A stretch of 64,000 nt of DNA from Prevotella communis (GCF_022024175.1 NZ_CP091794.1:1984001-2048000); one strand, 5' to 3'; shown: positions 40,664 to 52,511, counted from the stretch's first letter. The notes: generated by a model not told the origin, from the letters alone. Made by a program: numbers and translations.

Positions 40664-41365
40664 ATGAAAAAGAACTTGATATGGCTGATAGCCGCCTTCA
40701 TTTTAACGGCCCTGAATGTTGGGGCTCAGAAGGTTTCCCCCACCCTGACATATATTGACAAGGATGGTAATCCGCACGACACACTGTGCATCGAGGACGG
40801 ACAGGCGCCGGTGGACGTGACATTCCACGCCAACCCATCGGACATGGGCGACCTGACCCCGTCGTATGAATGGCATTTCTACAAGAAAGACGGCACGGAG
40901 GTCGGCAACAAGGAACTCTTTGTGCGCTACGAGGAAGAGACACAGTACACGTTTACGGAGTCGGGCTCGTACACCATCATTCTGAAAACCATCCTGGACA
41001 GCGAGGGCACCCAGTTGGACGACGAGACAATCACGGTGTTCATAGCCGACAGTTACCTGGAGTTTCCCAATGCCTTCTCGCCCAACAACGGCGACGAGCT
41101 CAACAATATCTTCAAGGCCAAAAGGCATAAGAGTCTGGTGAGTTTCCATGCCTATATCATTAATAGGTGGGGACAGAAACTGTATGACTGGACCGATCCC
41201 GACGGCGGATGGGACGGCAAATACAAGGGAAAGGACGTGAAAGACGGCGTCTATTTCCTATTGTGCAAGGCCCGCGGTGCCGACGGCAAGGAGTATAATA
41301 TCCGCAAGGACGTGAACTTGTTACGTAAATTTGTAGAAGGAGGACGCACGGGTGGCACAAACTGA
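40664..41365 (+). CDS. Secreted protein with T9SS type-B sorting domain (CHU_C-like)
   Basis: A 233-residue protein: signal peptide (MKKNLIWLIAAFILTALNVG), a PKD/Ig-like beta-domain (about 30-125), and a C-terminal gliding-motility-type domain (FPNAFSPNNGDELNNIFKAK, then INRWGQKLYDW, DPDGGWDGKYKGKDV and DGVYFLL). Such C-terminal domains direct export by the type IX secretion system. Its end overlaps the uvrA GTG start by 14 bases, an unusual operon partner. Confidence 0.88.
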   Translation: MKKNLIWLIAAFILTALNVGAQKVSPTLTYIDKDGNPHDTLCIEDGQAPVDVTFHANPSDMGDLTPSYEWHFYKKDGTEVGNKELFVRYEEETQYTFTESGSYTIILKTILDSEGTQLDDETITVFIADSYLEFPNAFSPNNGDELNNIFKAKRHKSLVSFHAYIINRWGQKLYDWTDPDGGWDGKYKGKDVKDGVYFLLCKARGADGKEYNIRKDVNLLRKFVEGGRTGGTN

Positions 41366-44234
41366 TAATCAGGGGAATATCGAGGTATATGGTGCCAGGG
41401 TGCACAACCTCAAGAACATTGATGTAACCATACCCCGCCAGTCGCTGACCGTGATTACCGGACTGAGTGGCAGCGGAAAATCATCCCTGGCCTTCGACAC
41501 GATTTTTGCCGAGGGTCAGCGACGCTATATTGAGACCTTCTCGGCCTATGCGCGCAACTTCCTGGGCGGAATGGAGCGTCCCGATGTGGACAAGATTTCA
41601 GGTCTGTCGCCTGTGATCAGTATCGAACAGAAGACCACAAACAAGAACCCGCGCTCTACGGTGGGCACCACCACGGAGATATACGACTACCTGCGACTGC
41701 TCTTTGCACGCGCGGGCAAGGCATATAGCTACATGACGGGCGAACCGATGGTGAAATATACGGAGGAGCGCGTGCTGGAGATGATTCAGAGCGACTATGC
41801 AGGACACAAGATATTCATCCTGGCCCCGCTGGTAAGGAGTCGTAAGGGACACTACCGCGAACTCTTCGAGGCCATGCGCCGCAAGGGCTACCTGACCATG
41901 CGCGTGGATGGTGAGATTGTGGAGATCAGGCAAGGCATGAAGGTGGACCGCTACAAGAACCATGATATTGAAGTGGTCATCGACAAAATGAAGGTGGAGG
42001 GCGAGAGCGAGCGTCTGAAGAAGAGTATCCAGACGGCCATGAAACAGGGCGAGGGTCTGATTATGATTCTCGACAAGGACAGCAACGAGGTCAAATATTT
42101 CTCCAAGCGACTGATGTGTCCTACGTCGGGCATCGCCTATAGCGACCCAGCACCCAACAACTTCTCGTTTAACTCGCCGCAGGGTGCCTGTCCGCGTTGT
42201 AAGGGTCTGGGCATCATCAACGAGATAGACCTCAACAAGGTGATTCCCAACAAGAAACAGAACATCCACGAAGGTGGAATCATTCCTTTAGGGAAATACA
42301 AGAACCAACTGATTTTCTGGCAGATAGACGCCATACTAAAAAAGTACGAATGCGACACTAAGACGCCTATTCAGGATATTCCCGAGGAGGCGATGAACGA
42401 GATACTGTATGGCACCTTGGAGGATGTGCGCATCGCCAAGGAACTGGTTCATACGTCGAGCGATTACTTCGTGGCCTTCGACGGCATCATCAAATATCTG
42501 CGCGACACGATGGAGAACGACGACACGGCAGCAGGTCAGAAATGGTCGGACCAGTTCCTGGCGGAATGTGAGTGTCCGGAGTGTCACGGACAGCGACTGA
42601 ACCGTGAGGCCCTCTCCTACCGTATCTGGGATAAGAACATCTCGGAACTGGCATCGATGGATATTGCGGAACTGCGCGAATGGCTGGATGAAGCCGAGAA
42701 GCACCTGGACAAACAGCAACAGCAGATTGCCACAGAGATACTGAAGGAGATACGCACCCGACTGGATTTCCTCCTGGACGTGGGACTGGATTATCTGGCG
42801 CTGAACCGTCAGTCGGCCTCGCTGTCGGGCGGTGAGAGCCAGCGCATCCGACTGGCCACGCAGATTGGTTCGCAACTGGTCAACGTGCTGTATATCCTCG
42901 ACGAACCGTCGATTGGTCTGCACCAGAGGGACAACGAGCGCCTGATCCGTTCGCTGAAGGAACTGCGCGACCTGGGTAATACGGTCATCGTGGTGGAGCA
43001 CGACAAGGATATGATGCTGGCGGCCGACTATATCATCGATATCGGTCCGAAGGCCGGACGCAAAGGTGGTGAGGTGGTATTCCAGGGTACGCCCAAGGAG
43101 ATGCTGAAAGCCAACACGCTGACGGCACAGTATTTAAGACCCCACCCCCAGCCCCTCGCTGAGATGGAGGGGAGCGGTCAGACCCAAGGACAAATGCTAT
43201 CTACTACTCGCTCTCGCAGAAAGGGCAACGGGAAGAGTCTTCTCATCAAGGGTGCCCGTGGCAACAACCTGAAGAATGTGGATGTCAGCTTCCCCCTGGG
43301 AGAACTCATCGTGGTGACAGGCGTCAGCGGCTCTGGTAAGTCGACGCTCATCAACGAGACGCTGCAACCCATCCTGAGCCAGCATTTCTATCGCTCATTG
43401 AAGAAACCGATGCCCTACGACTCAATAGAAGGCATCGAACATATAGACAAGGTGGTGAATGTGGATCAGTCGCCCCTGGGACGCACGCCGCGTTCAAACC
43501 CCGCCACCTACACAGGTGTCTTCTCGGATATCCGTTCGCTCTTCGTGAACCTGCCCGAGGCCAAGATCAGGGGCTACAAGCCGGGCCGCTTCTCGTTCAA
43601 CGTGAAAGGCGGACGCTGCGAGACCTGTGGCGGCAACGGTTACAAGACCATCGAGATGAACTTCCTGCCGGATATCCAGGTGCCTTGCGAGGAGTGTCAC
43701 GGCAAGCGCTATAACCGTGAGACGCTGGAGGTGCGCTACAAGGGTAAGTCGATTGCCGACGTGCTGGATATGACCATCAACCAGGCTGTGGAGTTTTTTG
43801 AGAACGTACCTGATATCCTCAGGAAAATCAAGACGATACAGGACGTGGGACTGGGTTATATCAAACTGGGACAGTCGTCCACGACACTGTCAGGCGGTGA
43901 GAGCCAGCGCGTGAAACTGGCTACCGAACTGTCGAAGCGCGATACGGGAAAGACGCTCTATATCCTAGATGAGCCCACCACGGGTCTGCATTTCGAGGAT
44001 ATCCGCATCCTGATGCAGGTGATCCACAAGCTGGTGGACAGAGGCAACACGGTGATCATCATTGAGCACAACCTCGACGTGATTTGTCAGGCTGACCATA
44101 TCATCGACATGGGACCGGAAGGCGGACGAAAAGGTGGAACGGTGCTGAGCACGGGCACACCCGAGGAGGTGGCCAGGAGCAAGAAAGGCTTCACGCCCAG
44201 ATTCCTGAAAGAGGAATTAAAGGAACACGTATAG
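41352..44234 (+). CDS. uvrA: UvrABC excinuclease subunit A
   Basis: A 960-residue damage-recognition ATPase of nucleotide excision repair with two ABC modules: Walker A GLSGSGKS (37-44) with signature [16 protein letters not shown], and GVSGSGKST with [17 protein letters not shown]. The C-terminal zinc module is intact ([10 protein letters not shown]...CEECHG). In the first zinc module the first pair reads CPTS, not CxxC, which I recall as usual for Bacteroidetes. Residues about 596-629 are an in-frame repeat-derived insertion between the two halves. The start is GTG, overlapping the upstream gene. Confidence 0.96.
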   Translation: MAQTDNQGNIEVYGARVHNLKNIDVTIPRQSLTVITGLSGSGKSSLAFDTIFAEGQRRYIETFSAYARNFLGGMERPDVDKISGLSPVISIEQKTTNKNPRSTVGTTTEIYDYLRLLFARAGKAYSYMTGEPMVKYTEERVLEMIQSDYAGHKIFILAPLVRSRKGHYRELFEAMRRKGYLTMRVDGEIVEIRQGMKVDRYKNHDIEVVIDKMKVEGESERLKKSIQTAMKQGEGLIMILDKDSNEVKYFSKRLMCPTSGIAYSDPAPNNFSFNSPQGACPRCKGLGIINEIDLNKVIPNKKQNIHEGGIIPLGKYKNQLIFWQIDAILKKYECDTKTPIQDIPEEAMNEILYGTLEDVRIAKELVHTSSDYFVAFDGIIKYLRDTMENDDTAAGQKWSDQFLAECECPECHGQRLNREALSYRIWDKNISELASMDIAELREWLDEAEKHLDKQQQQIATEILKEIRTRLDFLLDVGLDYLALNRQSASLSGGESQRIRLATQIGSQLVNVLYILDEPSIGLHQRDNERLIRSLKELRDLGNTVIVVEHDKDMMLAADYIIDIGPKAGRKGGEVVFQGTPKEMLKANTLTAQYLRPHPQPLAEMEGSGQTQGQMLSTTRSRRKGNGKSLLIKGARGNNLKNVDVSFPLGELIVVTGVSGSGKSTLINETLQPILSQHFYRSLKKPMPYDSIEGIEHIDKVVNVDQSPLGRTPRSNPATYTGVFSDIRSLFVNLPEAKIRGYKPGRFSFNVKGGRCETCGGNGYKTIEMNFLPDIQVPCEECHGKRYNRETLEVRYKGKSIADVLDMTINQAVEFFENVPDILRKIKTIQDVGLGYIKLGQSSTTLSGGESQRVKLATELSKRDTGKTLYILDEPTTGLHFEDIRILMQVIHKLVDRGNTVIIIEHNLDVICQADHIIDMGPEGGRKGGTVLSTGTPEEVARSKKGFTPRFLKEELKEHV
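43138..43239 (+). repeat. In-frame repeat element inside uvrA
   Basis: About 102 bp translated as [15 protein letters not shown] then [12 protein letters not shown]. Homologous to 22189-22291 in DUF3987, same frame and strand. Its palindromic arms are eroded, suggesting an older insertion. It sits at the linker between the two UvrA ABC halves, where family members vary. Confidence 0.85.
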
Positions 44235-44807
44235 GCAAGACTCGTAGAACGTTACGGCAAAGAGATACAGAATCAGCAGGGGCGCCGCTTGCTGGAGTCC
44301 GATGCGGAAGGATTCAAAGACATCATACATCGACGTGAACGTACGCGAAAGCAGACCATAACATGAGGAGGTGATGATGGCCAGGGCCGACAGGATGGGA
44401 ACAAGTGCCCTACTGAATGGTGAAGGCCATAATAAACCGGTGGAAGACAGTAGCACGGCTTGTGGCGTCATCACAAGCAGTGCTACTATTGTTATCAGCA
44501 TCATGAGCACGAGGAAAGAGACCCTCAGGGCCGACTGACGACGGAAAGAGAGTTGGGAGGGACGGAAGATGCCGCTGCGCCATACGCATCCGCCAGCCAT
44601 CGACAGCAGGATAAGCCAAATGAGCTGGGGCTTGAGCAGCATCACGGAGAACTGTCCCAGGAACCAGCGGATACCTTCGCTCGACAGTAACGGGCGCACG
44701 GCATCGGTCAGCGTGGCAGACAACAGCCACGACAAGAACGCCAACAGCAGTTGCGCTATCAGCAAAACCAATACCAGTCGGGCTATGATGCGATTCAATC
44801 TCATCAA
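44217..44807 (-). CDS. Hypothetical integral membrane protein (196 aa)
   Basis: Four or five hydrophobic helices ([69 protein letters not shown]). The segment LLSSEGIRWFLGQF, followed by LLKPQLIWLILLSMAGG, resembles part of AbgT-type aminobenzoyl-glutamate transporters, but the protein is far shorter than the roughly 500-residue family. It converges with and overlaps the uvrA 3' end by 18 bases. Identity is uncertain. Confidence 0.65.
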   Translation of the reverse strand: MMRLNRIIARLVLVLLIAQLLLAFLSWLLSATLTDAVRPLLSSEGIRWFLGQFSVMLLKPQLIWLILLSMAGGCVWRSGIFRPSQLSFRRQSALRVSFLVLMMLITIVALLVMTPQAVLLSSTGLLWPSPFSRALVPILSALAIITSSCYGLLSRTFTSMYDVFESFRIGLQQAAPLLILYLFAVTFYESCLYVFL

Positions 44808-44830
44808 TTATAAATTATAAATTTAAAATT

Positions 44831-44872
44831 GTCAATTATCAATTGTCAATTATCAATTGTCAATTATCAATT
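44831..44872. repeat. Three tandem 14-bp repeats
   Basis: GTCAATTATCAATT three times in perfect tandem between the regulator gene and the membrane-protein gene. Each unit is itself partly symmetric. No coding role. Confidence 0.9.
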
Positions 44873-44877
44873 AGAAA

Positions 44878-45594
44878 CTACTCCTCGTCCGCTTCCAGGT
44901 TGTCGATATCGATGATACGCAGTTCCATGGCACGTACCACCAGACGCGTAGCATTGACGCCACGTCCGTCGGGGAACAGCTTCTGTACCAGTTCGTTCTG
45001 ACGTTTCTCCAGACTCTTCACGCCAAAAGGCATGCCGCGGAGCTGGGCTATCTGGTCCTTTGTGTAACCCAAGGCCAGATGACGGAGCAGACGCTCGTCG
45101 TACTCATCTATCTCGTAGTTGACCATCGCCTCCTGCTTCATCAGTTCAGAACCCACGCTACGCTTGAAGCGCTCCACGATTTTCTGCAGGATGGGCTGGT
45201 TGAATACCAGTTGCTTGCCATTCATCACCGCCATCACATCATTACGCGTGAGCAGTTCGCCCGTCTTCAGGATGATACCATCGGCACCTGCATCCAGCAC
45301 GTCGACCCACAGTTTCTCATTGAGTATCTCGCCTGTGAAGATGAGCACGCGCACCTGCGGATGCATCTCCTTGGTCTGACGACAGAGTTCCACACCAACG
45401 GTCGTAGAGCCACCAAGACCAAGGTCGAGCAGCACCAAGTCAGGAACCTGCTGTTTCAGCAAGCGCCAGTAGGCTGCCTCGTTCTCGGCAGTACCGATGA
45501 TCTCGGCCTCAGGGATATCATTCTTTACAATACCCACGGTACCCTTCAGTTCCAGGGGCACATCCTCTACGATAATGACTTTGAAGTTTTGCAT
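44878..45594 (-). CDS. Response regulator with LuxR-type helix-turn-helix
   Basis: A 238-residue regulator: receiver domain with acidic pocket E10-D11 and phosphoacceptor D57 (LVLLDLGLGG), then LIFTGE and GADGIILKTGELL (conserved Lys). The C-terminus (about 160-225) is a LuxR-like HTH (RLLRHLALGYTKDQIAQLRG, VKSLEKRQNELVQKLF). Its start overlaps the preceding sensor kinase gene by 28 bases, so they form a two-component pair. Confidence 0.9.
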   Translation of the reverse strand: MQNFKVIIVEDVPLELKGTVGIVKNDIPEAEIIGTAENEAAYWRLLKQQVPDLVLLDLGLGGSTTVGVELCRQTKEMHPQVRVLIFTGEILNEKLWVDVLDAGADGIILKTGELLTRNDVMAVMNGKQLVFNQPILQKIVERFKRSVGSELMKQEAMVNYEIDEYDERLLRHLALGYTKDQIAQLRGMPFGVKSLEKRQNELVQKLFPDGRGVNATRLVVRAMELRIIDIDNLEADEE

Positions 45595-48500
45595 ATTCTT
45601 GGAAGTGTTATTAATATCTTAATGTGTTGATTTTCATCTCGTTCTGCCCGTATGCCACAAGCATGGCGGTTGGTGGCCTCGGCATGCAGGCGCACAATCT
45701 CACGACAAATCAGGAAGGGGATATTCTCCTGGCCCTGAGGCATGAAGAGGCGTCCCAACTGCTCGTCAGAGAGTTGCAGGGCCGACATCGTCACGACGGC
45801 CTTCACGTAATGGTCGTCCACAGGCATCCACTCTACAGAAAGCGTGGCCTGGCCCGACTGCTTGCGAAGGATGTCAAACAGATAGTCTATGAAGATGGCA
45901 TCGCCCAGCACCTCGTGGTCCAGCGCCTTCAGGTGCATCTTCGAGTAGTCGAGCTGACGCATGGCCTGCTGACTCAGGATGCCATAGAGTTCGCGATAAT
46001 ACTCCGTGACCTCGATGAGCGACGCGCTGTCATCTGCATCGAGCAACTGTTGGATACGACTGGGGTAATACATCGTCTCGTGCTTCAGGGTAGAGAGCGT
46101 ATTATCCAGCACGGCATTACTGATATGAAGGTTGCCCTCCTCCATCTTCAGGCGCGTCACGTCGTCGGCCATCAGTTCCAGTTGCGAGCGCCGTTCCTGC
46201 AGGATGCTGTAGCGCTTGTTGTGGAGCAACATCAGTTGCCACACCACCACAGCAATGATAGCCAGGAAGAGAGACACCAGAATGACGATAGCCACCTGCT
46301 TGTTCGTCTGCGACTGTTGCATGGTGCGACAATAGGAGTCGAGCGACGAGTCGGCAGAGAGTTCCTTGAACAACTGCGTATAGATGCGGTTGTTATACTC
46401 GTAGAGCTGCCACTCATGGAGCGCCAGGGCCGCCACGGCACTCTCGTTGCGGATATCCAGCAGTATCTGGAAGTTCACAGACACATTATCGTGGAGCCAC
46501 AGGATCTCAGGCGGCGTTACCGACAGGTCGCCAATAGCCAGGAGCGTGTCGTCCACATGTTCGCCCAGACTCCTGTAATAGCGGTTCAGGCATTGGCGGC
46601 ACGAATCCGCATAATCCAGCGTCAGCTGGTAGTCGCCCCTGATATTCAGGTAATAGGTGGAGTCGGCAAAAGCGCTGGCCTGCTGCAGGTCGTGATTCTG
46701 GGCAGAGGTGATTCCCGTAAACATCAGGAGCACCAGCAGCAGCGTCATCAGTTTCTTGGGCAGACGGAAATAGAACCGGCTCCCCTTCCCTGCCTCACTC
46801 TCGGCCGCAATCATGCTGACGGAGAATATCTGACTCAGTTTGCGGTATTTCTCGATGATACCCTTGCAGTTGATGAGTCCGAAGCCGTGACCCTTCTCGG
46901 CCGGACGCCTGTCGCTGTCGACAATCACCTTATGGTCGAAGACATGGGCCAACTGTTCCTCGTCCATGCCCTGCCCCGTATCGGCCACCGATATCTCCAC
47001 ATAGCGGTCAGCATCCGTGGCATAGACAGAGACGCGTCCGCCCTGAGGCGTGAACTTACGGGCATTGTCGGCCAGGGTGTTCAACATAAAGAGCGTCAGC
47101 ACCTTGTCGGCCTTCACCATCAGCGTGGTGGGCTGGATATCCAGCGTGATACCTTTCAGGTTGAAGCTCCTGCTGCCCCTTGCCAACATGTCGAAGAGTT
47201 CCTGCAAGGGGAAGGTCTCGATATGGACGCTCAGTTCACCCTTGCGCAACTGTATCCAATGTGTCAGTATATCGTTCTGCATATTGACATTATCCGTCAG
47301 TTCGCGGATATAGTCGATACGCTCCAACTTATTCTTGTCATTCAGGCAACGCTCCTCATGAATCATGCGGTCGATAAAGGGCGTGATACCATTCACCAGC
47401 GACATCTTCGCCAGTTGCTCCACATAGAGCCGCTTGCCCTGCATGATGTGGAGGTTGGTCAGTTCCAACTGTTCCGTAAGTTCTTCCTCACGCTCATCCA
47501 GCGTCTCATCATGCTGACTGTTGAGCGTCTTCTTACGGAAAAAATAGAACAGCAGGATGACCACGATGAAAAGCACCATGGCGATAACCACGGCGATGAG
47601 CAGCACGTTCAACTGACCAAGCGACTGCTCCAGCTGGTTGGCACGTGCCTCCAGCCACTGGTCCTGACGCGTACGTTCCTGCAGGTCCAGGTAAGCATTA
47701 CGGTTATAGTCGCTCGACGCCTTGTCGTCAATAGCGGAATAAGCCACGCAGAGCTGTTCGCGGATACTGGCCACGAGGTCGGGCGCCTGATAAATCAGCG
47801 TATCACTCAGCGCCTTCTCCAGGTTCACGAGCGCCCCGTCGTAGTCCTCCTGACGCATACAACAGGTAGCCAGGGTACGATAGGCACCCGCTATCTGATA
47901 GGTATCGCCGTAGTCCGTGAAGATGGCCAGCGCATGATCAGCCAGCCAGAGCGGCAGCAGCTCGTCGGCCACGCCCTCAGGATTCAGGAACTTCATAGCC
48001 GGCTGGTTGTCGGCCATCAGTTGCTCGCGATATTCCTCCACACTCAGGTGTTCTGCCAGCGCCTCCAGCGAGTTGGCCACGAAATAAGGACAGTCCACCT
48101 GGCGCGACAACAGGTAGCAACGCATCAGGTGGTCAAACTCCGACTGGTTGATTTCCTGTTGGGTGCCCTGTGTGATGATGCCACCTGCACCCACGTTATA
48201 AAGATAGTTCAGATACTGCGCCGTATCCGTCTCCACATCAGGGCGGATACTCTCCATCGCCTCTACCGACTGACGTTCCAGTCCGACGTAATAATAATAG
48301 GTAGAGTTGACGATGGCAAACTCCGTCTCAGCATAGAGCAGACGCTTCAACTGGCGCTCGGACAGATAATGACGCTCCTCGTCGATACGTTGCAAGGCAC
48401 GCTGGGCCTGTTCCCTGCAGTCATAGAACTCCCTGTTCAACGACTGGCGCTGACAGAGACGCATCTGCTGCACGTAGGCCACGAAACGCTCCAGCTGGTT

Positions 48501-48797
48501 GTCCGTAAACAGCAACACACTATCCAGTCGCAACCTTGCGTCTGCATAGTGCATCTTCACCATATCCACGAAAGCCAAGTGATTGAGGGCCTCTGCCTTT
48601 CCGTCAACATATCCCTCCCGGTTGGCCAGGTTAAATGCCTGCTGGGCATAGTGCGCCGCAGAATCCACCTGACGGAAATGATAGGCATACGATAAAGAAT
48701 TCAGCTTGTCCACCGCTTGCCTATCGGACGGTGAACAAGCTGAAAGAAGTAATATGGGGATGATCAGCTTAAGCGCGTGCCTTAGCCACATAACCAA
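45567..48797 (-). CDS. DUF5112/DUF5113-type sensor histidine kinase lipoprotein
   Basis: A 1076-residue protein: lipoprotein-like signal ([10 protein letters not shown]), a TPR-like periplasmic region, a membrane helix near residue 400, a coiled coil, and an HATPase domain (N-box [10 protein letters not shown] about 572, [16 protein letters not shown] about 640). Unusually, a second sensor-like region and helix (about 839) plus a second helical signalling part follow. At the usual H-box position (about 466) it reads [11 protein letters not shown] without a phosphoacceptor His; a nearby RMIHEERCL supplies one candidate. Start at 48797 or 48791, inside the KDPG aldolase 3' end. Confidence 0.85.
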   Translation of the reverse strand: MVMWLRHALKLIIPILLLSACSPSDRQAVDKLNSLSYAYHFRQVDSAAHYAQQAFNLANREGYVDGKAEALNHLAFVDMVKMHYADARLRLDSVLLFTDNQLERFVAYVQQMRLCQRQSLNREFYDCREQAQRALQRIDEERHYLSERQLKRLLYAETEFAIVNSTYYYYVGLERQSVEAMESIRPDVETDTAQYLNYLYNVGAGGIITQGTQQEINQSEFDHLMRCYLLSRQVDCPYFVANSLEALAEHLSVEEYREQLMADNQPAMKFLNPEGVADELLPLWLADHALAIFTDYGDTYQIAGAYRTLATCCMRQEDYDGALVNLEKALSDTLIYQAPDLVASIREQLCVAYSAIDDKASSDYNRNAYLDLQERTRQDQWLEARANQLEQSLGQLNVLLIAVVIAMVLFIVVILLFYFFRKKTLNSQHDETLDEREEELTEQLELTNLHIMQGKRLYVEQLAKMSLVNGITPFIDRMIHEERCLNDKNKLERIDYIRELTDNVNMQNDILTHWIQLRKGELSVHIETFPLQELFDMLARGSRSFNLKGITLDIQPTTLMVKADKVLTLFMLNTLADNARKFTPQGGRVSVYATDADRYVEISVADTGQGMDEEQLAHVFDHKVIVDSDRRPAEKGHGFGLINCKGIIEKYRKLSQIFSVSMIAAESEAGKGSRFYFRLPKKLMTLLLVLLMFTGITSAQNHDLQQASAFADSTYYLNIRGDYQLTLDYADSCRQCLNRYYRSLGEHVDDTLLAIGDLSVTPPEILWLHDNVSVNFQILLDIRNESAVAALALHEWQLYEYNNRIYTQLFKELSADSSLDSYCRTMQQSQTNKQVAIVILVSLFLAIIAVVVWQLMLLHNKRYSILQERRSQLELMADDVTRLKMEEGNLHISNAVLDNTLSTLKHETMYYPSRIQQLLDADDSASLIEVTEYYRELYGILSQQAMRQLDYSKMHLKALDHEVLGDAIFIDYLFDILRKQSGQATLSVEWMPVDDHYVKAVVTMSALQLSDEQLGRLFMPQGQENIPFLICREIVRLHAEATNRHACGIRAERDENQHIKILITLPRICKTSKSLS

Positions 48798-49437
48798 GTG
48801 CCTCCTTGCACTTGTCGGTTACATACTGCCAGTCGCCAGCCTTCACCTTGTCGCTTGGGAAGAGCTTAGAACCCATGCCCACGCAGAACACGCCAGCCTT
48901 GAACCACTTCGTGAGGTTCTCCTCTTCAGGAGCCACGCCACCAGTAACCATAATCTTTGACCAAGGCATAGGAGCCTTCAGACCCTTCACCATGTTAGGA
49001 CCAACCACGTCGCCAGGGAACACCTTGGTGAGGTCGCAGCCCAGTTCCTGAGCCTTACCAATCTCGCTGACTGTCATACAGCCAGGGCAGTAAGGAACCA
49101 GACGACGGTTGCAGACAGGTGCAATCTCGGGGTTGAACAGAGGACCTACCACGAAGCAGGCACCCAACTGGAGGTACATGGCTGCTGTGGGAGCGTCGAC
49201 TACAGAACCGATACCCAGAGCCAACTCAGGACATTCCTTATCAGCCCATTTCACCAGTTCACCGAATACCTCCTGAGCGAAGTCGCCGCGATTGGTAAAC
49301 TCGAAAGCACGAACGCCACCCTCGTAGCAAGCCTTCACTACATTCTTACAGGTCTCAAGGTCCTTGTTATAGAACACAGGCACCATACCTGTGTCGCCAA
49401 TCTTCTTCAGAACAGCTATCTTATCAAATTTTGCCAT
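48769..49437 (-). CDS. eda: KDPG/KHG aldolase
   Basis: A 222-residue class I aldolase (2-dehydro-3-deoxy-6-phosphogluconate aldolase / 4-hydroxy-2-oxoglutarate aldolase), splitting KDPG to pyruvate and glyceraldehyde 3-phosphate. Motifs: [13 protein letters not shown] (catalytic Glu), [32 protein letters not shown], and [11 protein letters not shown] with the Schiff-base Lys. It is preceded 5 bases upstream by kdgK, forming the hexuronate catabolic pair; the downstream kinase gene overlaps its end. Confidence 0.95.
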   Translation of the reverse strand: MAKFDKIAVLKKIGDTGMVPVFYNKDLETCKNVVKACYEGGVRAFEFTNRGDFAQEVFGELVKWADKECPELALGIGSVVDAPTAAMYLQLGACFVVGPLFNPEIAPVCNRRLVPYCPGCMTVSEIGKAQELGCDLTKVFPGDVVGPNMVKGLKAPMPWSKIMVTGGVAPEEENLTKWFKAGVFCVGMGSKLFPSDKVKAGDWQYVTDKCKEALGYVAKARA

Positions 49438-49442
49438 AATTC

Positions 49443-50465
49443 TTATCTTTGTACACGTCCATTAGCATTACCGCCAGCCAGAGCCTCTACCTCGTCAACA
49501 CTTACCAGGTTGAAGTCACCATTGATAGTGTGCTTCAGTGCTGATGCAGCCACAGCAAACTCCAGAGCCTCGCCCTGAGTCTTCTTGGTCAGCAGACCGT
49601 GAATCAGGCCACCAGAGAAAGAGTCACCACCACCTACGCGGTCGATGATAGGATTAATCTCGTAGCGCTTTGACTGATAGAACTCCTTACCGTCATAGAT
49701 CAGGGCCTTCCAGCCATTGAAGGTAGCGCTGTAGCTCTCACGCAGGGTAGAAACCACATACTTGAAGCCAAACTCCTGCATCATCTGCTTGAAGATACCC
49801 TCGTAGCCGGCAGCATCTGTCTGACCACCCTCTACGTCGGCATCGGGCTTGAAACCAAGGCAGAGCTCAGCATCCTCCTCGTTGCCGATACATACATCGA
49901 CATACTTCATCAAAGGACGCATGATAGAGATAGCTTTCTCGCTGGTCCACAGCTTCTTACGGAAGTTCAGGTCAACTGATACTGTAACGCCGTGACGCTT
50001 GGCGGCCTCACAAGCCAACTTGGTCAGTTCGGCAGCCTTATCGCTGATGGCAGGTGTGATACCACTCCAATGGAACCAGGCAGCACCTTCCATAATCTTA
50101 TCGAAATCGAAGTCAGAGGGATCAGCCTCTGCGATAGAAGAATGAGCACGGTCGTAGATCACCTTTGAAGGACGCATTGAAGCACCTGTCTCAGCATAGT
50201 ACAGACCTACACGGTCGCCACCGCGAGCTACAAACTCAGTATTAACGCCATAACGACGCAGCGCATTGACTGCGATCTGGCCGATTTCGTGTTTGGGAAG
50301 TTTCGAAACAAAATATGCCTCATGGCCATAGTTTGCTACAGAAATAGCGACGTTAGCCTCACCACCGCCAGGGATGATGCGGAATGATTCGCTCTGAATA
50401 AAACGGTCGTTGCCTTGAGGCGACAGGCGGAGCATAATCTCACCCAATGTTACGATCTTTGCCAT
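49443..50465 (-). CDS. kdgK: 2-dehydro-3-deoxygluconokinase (PfkB family)
   Basis: A 340-residue sugar kinase phosphorylating 2-keto-3-deoxygluconate. PfkB features: [15 protein letters not shown] start, [44 protein letters not shown], and the C-terminal signature [14 protein letters not shown] with the catalytic Asp. With eda downstream it converts pectin- or uronate-derived KDG to KDPG and then triose phosphate. Confidence 0.93.
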   Translation of the reverse strand: MAKIVTLGEIMLRLSPQGNDRFIQSESFRIIPGGGEANVAISVANYGHEAYFVSKLPKHEIGQIAVNALRRYGVNTEFVARGGDRVGLYYAETGASMRPSKVIYDRAHSSIAEADPSDFDFDKIMEGAAWFHWSGITPAISDKAAELTKLACEAAKRHGVTVSVDLNFRKKLWTSEKAISIMRPLMKYVDVCIGNEEDAELCLGFKPDADVEGGQTDAAGYEGIFKQMMQEFGFKYVVSTLRESYSATFNGWKALIYDGKEFYQSKRYEINPIIDRVGGGDSFSGGLIHGLLTKKTQGEALEFAVAASALKHTINGDFNLVSVDEVEALAGGNANGRVQR

Positions 50466-50517
50466 TGTCTTTTGTTTTTAAGTGTTTATATATTTAATAT
50501 TTTTTTCTTTGCAGCGA

Positions 50518-50525
50518 CAAATTTA
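50518..50525 (-). promoter_or_regulatory. -7 box of the kdgK-eda operon
   Basis: TAAATTTG on the minus strand, about 52 bases before the kdgK ATG; the -33 region has TTTC rather than TTTG, possibly a regulated promoter. Confidence 0.5.
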
Positions 50526-50569
50526 CAACTATTTTCTGAAACGGCGAAACATTTCCAGTAAAAAGTGCA

Positions 50570-50607
50570 AAAAAAGCCGCAGAACGGGGACGTCTGCGAC
50601 TCTTTTT
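50570..50607 (-). terminator. Terminator of rho
   Basis: AGTCGCAGA/TCTGCGGCT stem (minus strand) followed by T7, beginning 17 bases after the rho stop. Confidence 0.88.
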
Positions 50608-50624
50608 ATCTGAAAATCCATGAA

Positions 50625-52511
50625 TTAGCCATTCATTGACATGAGGAACTCCTCGTTGTTGCGACTCTGTACCAGACGGTCGCGAACGGTATTCATCGCC
50701 TCGATAGGATTCATCTCGGCAATGAACTTGCGGATAATCCACATGCGGTTGAGTGTGGTAGGATCCTGCAGCAGGTCATCACGACGAGTAGACGACTGTA
50801 CGAGGTTGAGGGCTGGGAACACACGCTTGTTGGACAGCATGCGATCCAACTGGATTTCTGAGTTACCCGTACCCTTGAACTCCTCGAAGATCACCTCGTC
50901 CATCTTTGAACCGGTATCTACCAGGGCTGTAGCGATAATGGTGAGCGAACCACCGCCCTCGATATTACGGGCAGCACCGAAGAAGCGCTTAGGCTTCTGC
51001 AGGGCATTGGCGTCCACACCACCCGTCAGCACCTTACCGCTGGCAGGCGATACCGTGTTGTAGGCACGAGCCAGACGAGTGATAGAATCCAAGAAGATGA
51101 CCACGTCATGTCCGCACTCCACCATACGCTTAGCCTTCTCGAGCACGATACCTGCAATCTTCACGTGACGGTCGGCAGGCTCGTCGAAGGTAGAGGCAAT
51201 CACCTCAGCGTTGACCGTACGGCTCATATCCGTCACCTCCTCAGGACGCTCGTCGATGAGCAGCATCATGATATAAGCCTCAGGATGGTTGGCAGCAATG
51301 GCGTTGGCAATATCCTTCATCAGGATGGTCTTACCGGTCTTGGGCTGAGCCACAATCAGCGCACGCTGACCCTTACCGATTGGTGAGAACAGGTCGACGA
51401 TACGTGTAGAAGGATTGGTGGTAGCAGGATTGCCGCACAGGTTGAACTTCTCCTCAGGGAAGAGCGGCGTGAGATGTTCGAACGACACGCGGTCGCGCAC
51501 CTCAGAAGGCTCACGTCCATTGATAGCCTTCACGCTTGACAGGGCGAAGTATTTCTCGTTATCGTGAGGCGGACGAACGGTGCAGTCAACCACGTCACCC
51601 GTCTTCAGGCCATATTTCTTGATCTGCTGGGGAGATACGTAGATATCATCGGGCGACGACAGATAGTTGTAGTCGCTTGAACGCAGGAAGCCATAGCCGT
51701 CCTGCAACAGCTCCAGCACACCATTACCCTCAATCAGGTCGCCAAAGTCATAATTGGCGGTTGATGACGGTGCCTGAGATACAGGCTGGAATACGGGCTC
51801 TGCCTGATTAGCCATAGGACGGTCGAAGATATCGAGCGTGGGGATAGCGGCCTGGTCCTCGATAGGCAGGTCTACAACGGTAATGAAATCAGTACCGTCG
51901 CCAGGGTCACCCTCCCAGTAGTTGCCGGCATTGTCAAACTGCTCCTGAGGCATATTCACCTCCTCACGACGCTTTGACATCTTTTCCTGCAGGTGCTCCA
52001 GCAGTTCAGGGTCAGGAGCCTCGGTCTGCATATCCTCGGCAGCCTCGGGCACTACGGCTTCTGCTACTGGCTGCTCCTCTGCGGGCTGCTCCTCTGCAAC
52101 AGGTGCCTGGGCGGCTTCTTCCTCAGCCTGTTCGGCCTTGGTCTTCCTGCCACGCTTCTTGGGAGCAGGCTTAGCCTCCTCTGCAGGCTTTTCTTCGGCC
52201 TCTGCCTTCACAGGGGCGTCACTAAACAGCGACGGAGCTTCTGCCTTTTTCCTCTTTCCCTTGGTATCCAGGTTCTCACCATCGTCACCTTTCACGGTGT
52301 AGACCTTATCTGTATCTTTCTTGGCAATACGTGTGCGCTTACGCTTTGAGGGCGAAGCATCTTCGGCTGCGACATCGATGGCAGCCTTGTCCAGAATGTC
52401 ATAAATAACGGTTTCCAAAGAGTCGTTCTGCGACACTTTGATTCCCAGTTTGCTGGCAACTTCCATCAATTCAGGAACTGCCATACTTTCAAGTTGTTCT
52501 TTGGTATACAT
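50625..52511 (-). CDS. rho: Transcription termination factor Rho with long N-terminal extension
   Basis: A 628-residue hexameric RNA helicase. After an N-terminal Rho_N part ([20 protein letters not shown]) comes a roughly 200-residue Ala/Glu/Pro/Lys-rich insertion, as in other Bacteroidetes Rho proteins. Then follow the primary RNA-binding cold-shock-like domain ([20 protein letters not shown]) and the ATPase: P-loop [14 protein letters not shown] (about 392), [29 protein letters not shown], and the Q/R-loop region. Its promoter lies in a perfect inverted repeat. Confidence 0.97.
   Translation of the reverse strand: MYTKEQLESMAVPELMEVASKLGIKVSQNDSLETVIYDILDKAAIDVAAEDASPSKRKRTRIAKKDTDKVYTVKGDDGENLDTKGKRKKAEAPSLFSDAPVKAEAEEKPAEEAKPAPKKRGRKTKAEQAEEEAAQAPVAEEQPAEEQPVAEAVVPEAAEDMQTEAPDPELLEHLQEKMSKRREEVNMPQEQFDNAGNYWEGDPGDGTDFITVVDLPIEDQAAIPTLDIFDRPMANQAEPVFQPVSQAPSSTANYDFGDLIEGNGVLELLQDGYGFLRSSDYNYLSSPDDIYVSPQQIKKYGLKTGDVVDCTVRPPHDNEKYFALSSVKAINGREPSEVRDRVSFEHLTPLFPEEKFNLCGNPATTNPSTRIVDLFSPIGKGQRALIVAQPKTGKTILMKDIANAIAANHPEAYIMMLLIDERPEEVTDMSRTVNAEVIASTFDEPADRHVKIAGIVLEKAKRMVECGHDVVIFLDSITRLARAYNTVSPASGKVLTGGVDANALQKPKRFFGAARNIEGGGSLTIIATALVDTGSKMDEVIFEEFKGTGNSEIQLDRMLSNKRVFPALNLVQSSTRRDDLLQDPTTLNRMWIIRKFIAEMNPIEAMNTVRDRLVQSRNNEEFLMSMNG

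Noticed and set aside
45624..48695. Plus-strand open frame of 1023 codons opposite the sensor kinase gene
   Set aside because: It is antisense to a well-supported gene, has no recognisable domain and an odd His/Arg/Gln-rich composition, and arises from codon bias of the opposite strand.
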